Part shown: positions 31,406-42,385 of the stretch, one piece after another
Layout: every line of letters starts with the position of its first letter
How positions within the stretch are numbered: position 1 is the stretch's first letter
Origin: Dipteris shenzhenensis
Taxonomy: Eukaryota > Polypodiophyta > Polypodiopsida > Gleicheniales
Direction: 5' to 3' (one strand)
DNA: 64,000 nucleotides
NCBI GenBank assembly: GCA_047967505.1
Contig: CM106540.1
Translations under genes and position numbers: made by a program
Notes under the pieces: model-generated
The model's input: the letters and a program-made list of their open reading frames with translations, nothing else
Told to the model about the DNA's origin: nothing
The model's database searches: none

Positions 31406-32447
31406 AATAATAATCTGGTAGATCTTTTTCATTTAGCATGGCCCGAGATACCTCTCCAATATGCCTATTTTTCCTTTCTGCAATTCCATTTTGTTGTGGG
31501 GTATGACTGCATGAATATTGCTGCTTTATGCCATGCTCCTGTAGGAACCTTGCAAACTCATTTGAGAGGTACTCTCCCCCTCCATCTGACCTTAGGCATT
31601 TTATTTGCAGGCCTATTTCTTTTTCAACCATAGCTTTAAAAGCTTTGAAGTGCCCAAACACTTCACTTTTCTTTTTCATAAAATACACCCAAAGTTTTCT
31701 GCTGAAGTCATCAATAAATCTGACAAAATAGTGACAGCCTCCAATAGATGCAGCTTTAGTAGTCCACACATCAGAGTGGATTAATTCCAATGGCTTTTTA
31801 CTCTCTTGAACATGCTTAGGAAATGGTTTCCTTTCCTGTTTCCTGAATTGACAGGCTTCACAAACCTTGTGCATTTCTGCAACCTTGAATTTAGGCAATC
31901 CTGCAACAATATTTTGGGCCTGCATTGATTTAAGTCACTGTACATTAACATGACCAATGCGTTTATGCCAGATATCAATATCTGCAACTACACCAGTCCC
32001 ATGTGCAAACATTGCTGCACTCAATTCAGGCATGTCCACATCCAGCGTAAACATCCTGCCCTTCTTCTTTCCTTTTGCTATCAAGCGACCATTATTTTTC
32101 ATATCCTCAACAAAGCATCCATGAGGATTGAATCTGACCTGCAAGCCCTGCTCAACCATTTGACCAACAGAAACTAGGTTCTTGGTGATGTTCGGGACAT
32201 GAAATACATCATACAAGTATTTATTTTTCCCATCCTGCATAGACAAAGGAATTTTGCCAATGTGCACAATAGGATGTGCAGTATCATCACCAGTCTCCAC
32301 AAATCCTGGTTTTTCCATTTTCCTTGCATCCTGCATCCATTCAGCATGACCTGTCATGTGGTTTGACGCACCTGAGTCAACATACCACACATCATTGCTT
32401 TCTTCTGCACTTGTCACAGAATTTGTCATATGCTGTACCATAAACAA
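31406..32447 (-). pseudogene. Copia protease and integrase, broken
   Basis: Begins within the protease region with WYVDSGASNHMT (aspartic protease DSG near 32385), then the HHCC zinc module (WHKRIGHV, CEACQF) and integrase core acids in HSDVW, LRSDGGGEY and the QQNGIAERKN stretch. An in-frame stop interrupts the zinc module at about 31935, and the core is cut at 31406 by the giant element; the next integrase codons are at 2058 and below. Confidence 0.92.
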
Positions 32448-32499
32448 GTGCTCATTTCTGTCATCACCCTGTCTACTAGAGGATGCATAATTGCCTTGC

Positions 32500-33402
32500 T
32501 ACAATTTGCATTCATAATGTCATTCTGCTTTTTGTAGCAGTCTTTAGCCATATGCCCCATTTTACCAGAGTAGTAGCATTCAACATTGCTGTTTGCATTT
32601 TGGCCTCTCTACCATCCACCAGGACCTCTTTGGCTCCCCCTGCCTCTAGAGTTACCACGTCCTCCTACATAGGACTGGTTTTCTTGAGTTTGCTGCATAT
32701 TCTGATTTCTACCACGGCCTCCAGATCGGCCTCCTCTACCTCTGCCTCTACCCCTTCTAGCATTTGAGTAGAAGACAGTTTCTTTTGAAGTTCCTCCTGA
32801 AGAAGATGCACCACCATTTCTCTGCTCTTCAGAAATTAGAAGAGTAATCAACTCCTCAAAATCAGGAAATTTTTCATCACGGCAATGGATGTCCGGAACT
32901 GTGCATAATCCTTTCCTAGACCATTCAAGGTCACAGAAACTAAATCGTCATCATCCACTGGCGACCCAATGGAAGCAAGTGCATCCGCAATTTTCTTCAC
33001 CTTCATGTGGTAGTCATTGATGCTCATATTTTCTCTCTGCACATTGTGCAGCTCCTGCTTAAGCTGCATTTTCCTGGCCTGCGTATTTGTGCTGTACATT
33101 TTAGCCAAAGTATCCCATGCCACATTTGGCGTACTTGCATCTTGAATATGCACAATCATTAAATCTGAAATACTGATAGAGAGCCAGTACATAACTTTTC
33201 TGGCTCTCTCATGCCATCCTTTAAATGCCTGCATTTCCTGTTGATTGGGAACATTAGGAAGAACTGGTTCTTCTTCATTTCCTGTAATGAACTCCCAGTA
33301 GCCTTTTCCCATAAGGAAATTCGTCATTCTAAACTTCCATGCTTGGAAGTTGTTCTTGTCAAGTTTTTCAGTGACAATCTATGAAAGAGAATCAGACGCC
33401 AT
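32500..33402 (-). pseudogene. Copia gag, broken
   Basis: Starts MASDSLS at 33402, followed at once by a stop. The capsid-like part (FKGWHERARKVMYWLSIS, IVHIQDAS) continues to a frameshift near 32880. Then come a Gly/Arg-rich segment, a stop at about 32609, and the zinc knuckle CYYSGKMGHMAKDC, in which the second Cys of the CCHC motif is Ser. Several independent lesions show long inactivity. Confidence 0.9.
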
Positions 33403-33938
33403 TATAGAACACTGCAAAATATTCTGTCACTGCAAAAAACACAGCTTTTGCCTCCCAAGGGCAAATCTGCAAACCTGACGAAAGTGGTTTTTTTTTTTGA
33501 CCACACAGTCACTTCCTAGTGACGATTTTGCATCAACAGGCAATAAGGATGATTCTGCAACTCCCAATATCTCTGCGCACAGGCATACGATGCAATTTCT
33601 ACGGCAACTTTTCACCGACCTGCAGAACAGTGGTCGCACAGCAAAAACAGGGCCTTTTTTTGAGTGCCTGCGGAGAACTTCCGCCTCCAAAATGGGCCCC
33701 GAAATGACCTCGAATCAAAAAAATAAAGTCACTAAGGGCTTTGCCTCTCCCATAGCATATAATGCCCTCTCGCCACACCGTGAAGGGTGTCTCAATCTGA
33801 GACAGTGCACTCTTGCACTTCTAGCTGTGCTTCCTGCAGAGATTTGCTCCCAAACTCGAAAAAGGAAAGCAACACTAGTCCTCTTACCAGGACACTGTGA
33901 ACTTGGTTTGCTTTCTTGAGCTCCTTACCACGAACAAG
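33403..33938 (-). other. Copia untranslated leader
   Basis: Sequence between the primer-binding site and gag. A closely related stretch occurs at 53950-54481. No gene. Confidence 0.8.
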
Positions 33939-33950
33939 GCTCTGATACCA
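33939..33950 (-). promoter_or_regulatory. Primer-binding site (initiator tRNA-Met type)
   Basis: Minus strand TGGTATCAGAGC, the standard plant Ty1/copia primer-binding site, immediately inside the 5' LTR. Confidence 0.95.
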
Positions 33951-34302
33951 TGTGAAGATAGTGGGAGAGAGGGAAGGAGTCTCACTTGAGGCTTTCTTAC
34001 ATGCACAATGGGGGAATACACACAAAGGTGGAGGCTGAAAACAGTTTTCCTCTTCTTAGTTGTGAAAGCCAAAAGAACTCTAGTACAAAGAAATAGAAGA
34101 ACCCTATATGTGGGTCTCAAACCAAACTCAACTAACTAAGGTGGCATACTAACTGAGCCACGAACTAGTGTAGATAAGGATAGCTGTCATCCAGCTATTA
34201 TTCGTGGGCGGTGTACCAACCGCATCTGTAGCTAACAAGTCGGTGACATAAATGCACAACGGTCACCCTGGCATATCGCGAGTGGAGCTCGATATCTCAA
34301 CA
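33951..34302 (-). repeat. 5' LTR of the split copia element (352 bp)
   Basis: Plus strand begins TGTGAAGATAGTGGGAGAG and ends GATATCTCAACA, giving TG...CA ends. The copy at 54494-54845 is also 352 bp and clearly homologous. Confidence 0.93.
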
Positions 34303-36676
34303 ATTATACCATGTAGGTCTTGCCATTCTCCACTGATATCAAGGTCCTTTATTTATAAACTTTCTAAATTCTTCTTGAGATAGAAAGTCTCCCAAGGTTA
34401 AACCCCAATCCGGTCCAACAACACAATAAGCAATCAAGGTCCACAACACTAAATACAGTATGAGGAGTCCGAGGCCACATGGCTCTCTTCATGCATGCCC
34501 ATTCCTAGTTGCAAGTTAATGCAAGAAAAGACCAATCTGCATGCTTACTTTTCTGCATCAAAATTAATCTAATGCGGACTTCTTATTACCTTTACATCCA
34601 TTCACAAGCCAAAAGTGTGAATATCACCAAGGGATAGATTCGAGCATGGTGTGTGAAGCCTTTAGGTCATTATTGTGCTTATTACACTTTCAAATATGAA
34701 ATAGACCTATTTGAAGAACTAATCACATTTCTAACCAGCCCACCAGTGAGTGAAAACCATGCATTATGCACCATTCCTTTTTATCTAGTTACTGTAAAAC
34801 TACAAATTAAAGCAAGCAAGACATGTTGGAACGTGTGGGAACTCCTCACTCCATTCAGAATTATATACCCTCCTTTCTATAAAGTAGAAAGATGAAATGG
34901 ATCTCCCATTGCAGACAAGGATAGCATGAAAACAAGCTTAATACATCCAAGGTCAAGGATCGCCAAGAGCAACAGTCTATGAGTCTAGTAGGAACCGTGT
35001 TTGGAAACAAATCCCAAACAATTGCTCAGAATAGCCACATTAGGGATTGAGGGTCCCTTGAGACATATCTCTATATTTTTCTCACTTTCTGGTGTGGAAT
35101 AGCTTGGGGAAACAGTAATAGAGGGGTTTTAGATAATCTGCACTTATCATTTCTAGAAAATACTTCTCATCATGAAGCCAATAATGAACTAGGGGTAATT
35201 TTTCACATCAAGGCCAATGTTAGAACACCGGTGTTCAACCTCCTACTCGCCATATCACAAAACATGTAAGATGGAGCCAAATATGCTAGGATAACTAACA
35301 CCAAAAGTTACAAAAAATCATCTCAAAATAGCGACCAATCCCCGACCAATCCCATGCAATGCTCACTCTAGCAGCCATCCTACCATGGGACTTCTTAAGG
35401 GAGGTAGACAAGTAAAAAGGAAAGTTTTGGTACTATCTACAGCACCTCTTAACACATGAGTGGCACGGTAAACATGTAGCATGTCTTTAAGTATCCTCGA
35501 CTGGCTGTGCTTTCCATCTCACTTTAGAGCTCGTCTGTTAAAGTGTTTAAACACCGCCATCGTAAGGCAATAGATCCATCAAGCATAAAGTTCCTAAAAC
35601 AAATCGCTACGTTTCTAGGAGCTCATGCCTCGTAGCATCACATAACGATTAATTTCACCCATCCATTAGAGCACGTAGCCCTCTCATATTTGGTCTCAAC
35701 ACCATCGTGGGCTAGACTCTTCCAAGAGGGAGAGGGGGGCATCTCTCTAGTAGTGTAGCAAGATATCACTCTCTTCTCCAATTTCTCCTCCATGAGAGCA
35801 AGCTCAAATGGACACAGTGCGAAATTTTTCTGGTCATGAGTTTTTGGATATATAGCTTTGTAAGGAGTAAGGTGAGCACTGCAATAAACAACATGTAAAG
35901 AGTGTTGCGATACTGGCACTCCTAAACCAACAACTCTACTTGTTCAACTTCCATAGCATGAAGTTTGTAATCAATGTGCCTTACAATGCTGAGTAGCCAA
36001 CCTGGAGCCAATGCACATAACATGTGCCAAGATCATTAGGGGATGGGTGGCATCATGCCAAGACTATAAACGGATCCCAAGCCTTTTGATATATGACCAG
36101 TGTAAGAACGCTTTAAATCTATGATCACATGCTTTGAAGTCACAAAAGTTCACTAATATTGCCCATTACGTCAACTAGCACTCCGCAGTTGTTCGTGCAA
36201 TGATCGCATGCCGTATAGTCCCGTGTCTTCCTCAGACAATTAATAACCGAGGACTCCCATATCCCTTCAAGTATATGCAATATCAATGTTCGATATACCT
36301 CATATTATTAAATCCCTCCAAGAGAGGGGGGTTGGGGGAGGTGACCCATTTTCATTGCAAATTTACCCATGACCACCTTTTGGCCTCCTTCAGAGGAAGT
36401 GCCAATATTGGCAAACTCGGGTAAGTCAAAATAGTGACTTCTCAGTCATCTTGCGATCTGCAATGAGAACCATCCATTACAGCAAAAAGGGGGGGTAGGC
36501 AACATGCATGCAAGGGGGTGGGGAACATGGGGGGGAGGGGGTTCAGAGGGGTGATTGCCGTTGCATACCCCACACCAAACATTGTCCCTCTTGGGAATAA
36601 GTGGATTTCCCTTCGAAGTTTGTGCTTGTGCATCCTCCTCGCCATCTTGGCTAGGTTTGTCTTTAGATGGTGATAA
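34303..36676. other. Unassigned spacer, no gene recognised
   Basis: Short open frames only, none with a recognisable motif. A G-rich patch (36485-36545, GGGGGGGTAGG, GGGGGGGAGGGGG) may form quadruplex structures. It ends at the GATAA target duplication of the next copia element. Confidence 0.6.
36672..36676. repeat. Target-site duplication of the complete copia element
   Basis: GATAA here and at 42381-42385 immediately outside the two LTRs; 5 bp is the normal copia length. Confidence 0.92.
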
Positions 36677-37659
36677 TGTTAGATATCAATCTCGGGGGGG
36701 TCACTATGTACAAACCCTCTATATCACGTGCGTTCAAGACCTATTTCTAAAATCCCTTATCTGTAAATTTTTCATTAATAAAATGTACCCTTTTTCTATA
36801 CAAATCTGTAAATTTTTCCCAAAATTTTTTTAAATACTCCCTTATGTAAATTAACTTTTGTAAAATTTAGATATTAAAAATGTCCTTCTGTTGAACTCAC
36901 GTGATAGGGTTACATATGATGAGTGACTGCCCCGAGATATGAATGCTCCACTCTGGTAGAACTATGCGGGAACCAGCTAACTCTACTTGTAAGCCCCCCA
37001 TATGAGGAGAAGGCATTTGAGTAGCTCGGTTATCTGGTAGGTCCTAGTTTGGACACCAAATGGGGGCCATGTGTGGCCTTATGGCTAGATGGCTTCAGAT
37101 AGAGTTGGCACACTACCAACTAGGCTACATGCAAGTGCAGGAAGACATCCCATGACTGACCGCACTGAGGGTAGATGGAGCATTTCCTGGGGCAGCCCAC
37201 TCTTGGGTTGTGGGGCACTTTGGAGTCCCAGATAATCCTCGATAGCTGTGGGTTGCCGAATGAGAACCGTAGGTATGTTGCTTTATTTTGTGCCATGGTT
37301 CTATCGTGTGGTCGGTGGCCTATTTTGACCTCTAGTCGGCCGATTTGGGTGGACTGGGTCGGTCTCCCAATTGAGTCTGACCGATTACGACTGGTGGCTA
37401 TATAAGAGCAAGCCCGTGAAGCCCATCATCATCACTGGTTACAGCAACCTTGATTCCCTAGCATCCAGCCTCCGTCCTCTACTATTTCCAGCATGCCATC
37501 GAAGCTTCTCTCACAGGAGTGCATGGTTGGGAAGCAGCACCATCTATTATGTCAGTTTTACAATAATCAAAATTTTGATTCTCCATACTATGTGTTTTTC
37601 TCTCTTACATACGAGATCCTGTTATCTGTTGAGCACAGACTTTGTATTGTTTTCTTACA
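36677..37659 (+). repeat. 5' LTR with an inserted MITE
   Basis: Begins TGTTAGATATCAAT, interrupted by the MITE at 36691-36936 plus its 8-bp duplication, resumes GCTCCACTC and ends TTTTCTTACA. Without the MITE it is about 729 bp, against 638 bp for the 3' LTR. The difference is mostly one deletion in the 3' copy of the segment around 37440-37530. Confidence 0.92.
36691..36936 (-). mobile_element. MITE copy 1 (246 bp, 8-bp target duplication)
   Basis: Starts CTCGGGGGGGTCACTATG and ends GTGACTGCCCCGAG, with ATATCAAT on the left and ATATGAAT on the right (8 bp, one mismatch). It is the reverse complement of the copy at 60438-60671 at moderate identity. There is no coding capacity; it is AT-rich inside. 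An 8-bp duplication suggests hAT-type mobilisation. Confidence 0.9.
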
Positions 37660-37671
37660 TGGTATCAGAGC
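37660..37671 (+). promoter_or_regulatory. Primer-binding site (initiator tRNA-Met type)
   Basis: TGGTATCAGAGC directly after the 5' LTR end (TTACA). Confidence 0.96.
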
Positions 37672-37729
37672 TTGGGCTCTAGCAAGAAGATTTGGTAGTG
37701 TGTTTCTATTTGCGAACAGATTGTGAGAG

Positions 37730-38596
37730 ATGGCCCAGCCCACAAGACTACGAATCCCATTGTTTGGCAAAAGCGAAAAGTTGGACGGCACTAACTATCC
37801 ACTCTAGAAGTTCAAGATGAAGACCATCCTAAGCGCATACGAGCCTTGGGATACTGCTACTAGGGTGGACGTGAGGCCAGTTGTGAGACCGGATCCAGCC
37901 AATGCAGGACAACATATAGTACCAACTGCAGATGAGATTCTCGTGTGGACAAGAAGAAATGTAGATGCGTTGTGTTCTATTGTCTACAGTGTAAGGGATT
38001 CTATCATGGCATTAATTCAACATGTTACCACAGTGGAGGAGGCATGGACAGTCTTGAAAAATCAGTATGAGACCATGAATCAGACGCAGATTCAGAATCT
38101 AGAGACTCAATTCGCGAACGAGAAATTGTTTGAGTTTGAAGCAACAGAGAAGTTCATCACCAGGGTGAAGAATCTATGCGATCAGATGACTATGATTGGC
38201 ATCACCATCACCAGCGAGAATCTTGCATGAAGATGCATATAGATTCTCCCACCAAAGTACAACAATCTTGTTATGGTGGTGAATACGCAGAACATAAATT
38301 CGCCCCTCAACTTTGAGGATTTTAGTGCAATGCTTCTGGAGGAGGAGATGCATCAAAAGAGGAGGATTGAAGAAGATTTGGCTTTCTCGACTGGATCAAA
38401 GAAAGGTAAGGGTAAGGACTCTGGTAACCCATCTTCTTCTGATGATAAAAAGAGAAAGAAGAAGATCAAGTGCTTCTATTGCAACAAGGCAGGGCACAAG
38501 CAGAATGAGTGCCGGAAGAAGATTGCAGATGAGAAGAACAGAGTAAAGAAAGAGTCCAGCAACAGTGCGCAGGCAGTACCAGTAGAGTGTTCATAG
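37730..38596 (+). pseudogene. Copia gag, broken
   Basis: Starts MAQPTRLRIPLFGK. Contains a copia gag (UBN2-like) segment (VEEAWTVLKNQYE, FEATEKFITRVKNLCDQM), then a Lys-rich part and an intact CCHC knuckle, CFYCNKAGHKQNEC (about 38471). In-frame stops at about 37806, 38228 and just after break it. Confidence 0.92.
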
Positions 38597-41500
38597 CAAT
38601 TGAGGAAATTTGCATGAAGGCAGTTCATGTACCTGTAGATGAACCTTGGATTATTGACAGTGGTGTATCATGCCACATGACCAGTCGTAAGGATTGGTAT
38701 ACCTCTCTACATCCGGTAGGGAATGACATCCTGGTAGCAGTCGGTAATGATGCAAAATGTCCAGCAAAAGGAAAAGGTATGATTACTCTCAAGTAAGATG
38801 GAGTTGTAAAATACTTGTCCGATGTTCTTTATGTGCCAAATATGAAGAGGAACTTGTTGTTCGTTTCTGCGATCATGGATCGAGACCTCAAAGTTAATTC
38901 GATAAGAATGGTGCACAGATTTTGGATCTTCAAGGGAAGGTCATTGGTAAAGGTACACGGCAAAACAACATCTACGAACTCTCAGCTTTCAGTGCTCGAG
39001 CCGATGTGAAGAACACTAAGCTGTGGCATGAGAGGTTTGGTCATCTAAACCTTAGTTCTTTAAAGGAGATGCATAAAAGTGGAATGATTATAGACCTACC
39101 AGAAATTATAGATTTGCCCAATGTATGTGAAGCTTGCATGATGGGCAAGCAGCATCGGCAGCCCTTTCCTAAAGAGGCCAGTAGGGCAAAGTCTCCTCTA
39201 GAGCTCGTTCACACAGACCTCTGCGGAAAGATGGAGACGAAAGCTTTGGGTGGTTCCTACTACTTCATGATGCTGATCGATGACTACAATAGAAGGATAT
39301 GGATATACTTTCTAAAGACTAAAGATGAGGCTTTTAGTAAGTTCAAAGAATGGCATGTAATGGTGGAGAAAGAAATGGGGAGGAAGGTGAAGAAGTTGAG
39401 ATCAGATAGAGGTGGTGAGTTCACATCAAGTGAATTCCAAAGTTACTGCAAAAGTCACGAGATCAAGAGGCAAAAACCCCCACCACATACATCACAGCAA
39501 AATGGAGTAGCAGAATGCAAGATGCACGTCATCTGTGAATGGGCAGGAGTATGATGAAAGGGAAAGATTTGCCAAAGACTTTTTGGGTTGAAGCATGTAA
39601 CAAGGTAGTTTACATTCTGAATTGTAGCTACACAAAGGCCGTGAATGGGATGACTCCACTGCAATCTTTTTCTAGTAAGAAACCTTCAGCTGCACATTTC
39701 AGAGTTTTTAGATGTGACTGTTTTGTGCATGTCCCTGATGCTAACAAGACCAAATGGGAATCGAAGAGCTAGAAGTGTATTTTCTTGGGCTACAGTAAAG
39801 AGCCGAAGGGTTACCGTCTCTATAACCCTATTACCAAGAAGATGATAGTAAGTCATGATGTGGTCTTCTAAGAACAGCTGCATCAATTGGAGGAGGATGC
39901 TTCATTCCCATACAACCAGGACCAGGATATCCATCCAGTACAACCTCCAACAGCAGACCAAACTCCCTCAACGGTGCTTGGGAGGATTCAAGATAAAGAA
40001 GAGGAAGAAGAGCATGCAGAACCACAATGGCAACAGCCATTCCCGAAGTGGGTGAAGCAGTTTTTGGATGGCAAAGAACCTCTACCCATTGAGGAGGAAC
40101 CATCCGAACACTGCCGGCCTAAGAGATTAGAGGAGAAAAGGACACAAGAACACTTGGTCAACTATGCTTTGATGATAGAGGTGATCTGTGCTGAAGAACC
40201 CAAGTGTCTTGAAGAGGCACAGGGTGATGATAGGTGGATGGAGGCTATGCACTCCGAGCATGGCTCCATAATGAAGAACAACACTTGGGACCTTGTGGAT
40301 CGACCGCCAAAGTGCAAGGTCGTCAAAACCACGTGGGTGTACAAGACCAAGTACAAGTCCGCCGATGGCACGTTGGATAACTACAAGGCTCAGCTCTTGG
40401 CAAAAGGATTCGTACAGGTACATGGTTTTGATTATCAGGATACTTTTGCACCCACAGCTCGACCAACCATAATTTGTAGTGTAGCAGCACAAGAAAGTTG
40501 GCCCGTGTTTTAGATGGATGTAAAATCTGCCTTTCTAAATGGAGATCTCAAGGAGGAGGTATATGTGGAACAACCACTAGGTTTTGTGATCCATGGTCCA
40601 GAAGGTAAAGTCTATAAACTGAAAAAGGCACTTTACGAGCTAAAACAGGCCCCACGAGCATGGTACCAATGGATTGATGCCTACTTTCTACAAAACGGGT
40701 TCAGAAGAGCACATCTGATGCAAATTTGTATAACTATAGAGAAGGAGGCAAGTGTATGATTGTGGTCCTTTATGTGGATGACCTTGTCATAAGAGGGAAC
40801 CATGAAGAGAAGATCTCGCAGACAAAGCATTTGCTAGAAAGAGAGTTTGAAATGACAGACCTCGGACTGATGCATTTGTGTTTGGGGATTGAAGTTTGGC
40901 AAGAACCAAAATAGATCTTCATCTCACACCTAAAGTATGTTGGAGAGATACTGAAGGCATTTGGCATGGCTGAGTGCAAGACAGTTGGCACCCCTATGGA
41001 GGTTGACGTGAAGCTCTCAAATGAGGATTCATCACCACTGGTGGATGAAGTGAAGTACAAAAGGCTTGTGGGCAGTTTGATTCACTTGTGCAACGCGCGA
41101 CTAAACATCAGCTTTGCGACTGGTGTACTGAGTAGGTTTTCCAATAAGCCCCGAGAGAACCATTGGAGGGCAGGGATGCGGGTGCTGAAATACATCAAAG
41201 GCACACTTGATTATGGCATCACCTATACCAAGGGCAACATCTTGACTGGATTCTGTGACTCGGATTGGGCAGGAGACGTGGACAGCAGGAGGTCAGTGAC
41301 AGGTTATTGTTTCTCACTCGGATGTAGAGCTGTGTCATGGGTCAGAAAGAAGCAACCTACAGTTGCTCTTTCTTCTACCGAGGCTAAGTACAAGTCAGCA
41401 TGTTTTGCTTCTTGTGAGGCAGTGTGGTTGAGGAGGACTTTAGGGGACATGGGATCAATGCAGAACAAGCCTACGCAGTTATCATGTGACAATCAGAGTT

Positions 41501-41712
41501 GCATGGCAATTGTAAAGAACCCTGTGTTCCACGCTTGCACAAAACACCTTGAGATTCAATATCACTTTGTATGTGAGCTCATCATGGATGGAGAGGTCGA
41601 CTTGGTGTACTGTCCGACCACAGAGAATGATGCGGACATCTTCATGAAGGCTCTTGGAAGAGACTTGCTGGAGAGGCATCTTCATCGACTTGGCATTGGG
41701 CCAAAAAAGTAA
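38587..41712 (+). pseudogene. Copia pol (protease, integrase, reverse transcriptase, RNase H), broken
   Basis: Protease WIIDSGVSCHMT (about 38650); integrase zinc module LWHERFGHLN and CEACMMGKQ; core acids in HTDLCG, LRSDRGGEF and QNGVAE; reverse transcriptase with [11 protein letters not shown] and VLYVDDLVI (about 40780); RNase H with FCDSDWAGD and VALSSTEAKY (about 41370). Stops and frame breaks at about 38797, 38890, 39555, 39770, 39868, 40513, 40759 and 40914. No active product is expected. Confidence 0.94.
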
Positions 41713-41731
41713 GTTGACTTGTGGGTGGACA

Positions 41732-41742
41732 TTGAGGGGGGG
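41732..41742 (+). promoter_or_regulatory. Polypurine tract
   Basis: TTGAGGGGGGG immediately before the 3' LTR, as needed for plus-strand DNA priming. Confidence 0.85.
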
Positions 41743-42380
41743 TGTTATGTATCAATGCTCCACTCTCATGTAACTATGCGGGAACTAACTAACTCTACTT
41801 GTAAGCCCCCCATATGAGGAGAAGGCATTTGAGTGGCTTAGTTATCCGGTAGGTCTTGGTTTGGACACCAAATGGGGGCCATGTGTGGCCTAATGGCTGG
41901 ACGGCTTCAGATAGAGTTGGCACACTGCCAACTAGGCTACATACAAGTATGGGAAGGCATCCCATGACTAACCACACTGAGGGTAAATGGATCATTTCTT
42001 GAGGCAGCCTAGCAGTCTCGAGTTGCGGCGCCCGTTTGGAGCCCTAGATGATCCCAGATGGCTGTGGGCGAATGGGGTTTGTTGCTCTATTCTATGCCAC
42101 GGTTCTATCGTGTGGTTGGTGGCCTACTGACCTCCAATCGGCCGATTTGGGTGGACTGTGTGGGTCTCCCAATCGAGTCTAACCGACTACGATTGGTGGC
42201 TATATAAGAGAAAGCTCGTGAAGCCCATCATCATCACTAGCTACCGGTTGGGAGGTAGCGTGACCTATTGTATCAGTTTTAGAGTAATAAAATTTTTGAT
42301 TCTCCATACTATCTATTTCTCTCTCTTGCATACGAGATCCTGTTATTTGTTGAGCACAGATATTGTATTGTTTTCTTACA
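41743..42380 (+). repeat. 3' LTR (638 bp)
   Basis: Begins TGTTATGTATCAATGCTCC and ends TTTTCTTACA, followed by GATAA. Clearly diverged from the 5' LTR, so the insertion is old. Confidence 0.93.
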
Positions 42381-42385
42381 GATAA

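Larger units (their letters stand above)
31406..34302 (-). mobile_element. Ty1/copia element, upstream half (5' LTR, gag, protease, integrase), split by the giant element
   Basis: Order on the minus strand: LTR 34302-33951, primer-binding site, leader, gag, protease, integrase to the insertion point; the rest is at 2066-1 and continues beyond the window. It is the same family as the copia pieces at 53.7-54.8 kb and 61.05-64 kb. The 3' LTR is outside the window, so its age and target duplication cannot be read; the bases outside the 5' LTR are ATTAT. Confidence 0.93.
36677..42380 (+). mobile_element. Complete but decayed Ty1/copia element (plus strand)
   Basis: 5' LTR 36677-37659 (carrying a MITE), primer-binding site 37660-37671, gag from 37730, protease, integrase, reverse transcriptase, RNase H to 41712, polypurine tract 41732-41742, 3' LTR 41743-42380, flanked by GATAA. 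It is a different copia family from the minus-strand copies: LTR and protein sequences differ and it has a classical CCHC zinc knuckle. Confidence 0.96.

Noticed and set aside
2059-31413. Assigning the giant element firmly to the hAT or KDZ superfamily because of the 8-bp duplication
   Set aside because: The target site is a simple A/T repeat, the left boundary is asymmetric, and the core motifs of gene B do not match the hAT or KDZ signatures I know.
35638-35919. 93-codon minus-strand frame in the spacer
   Set aside because: No motif, no supporting gene structure around it.
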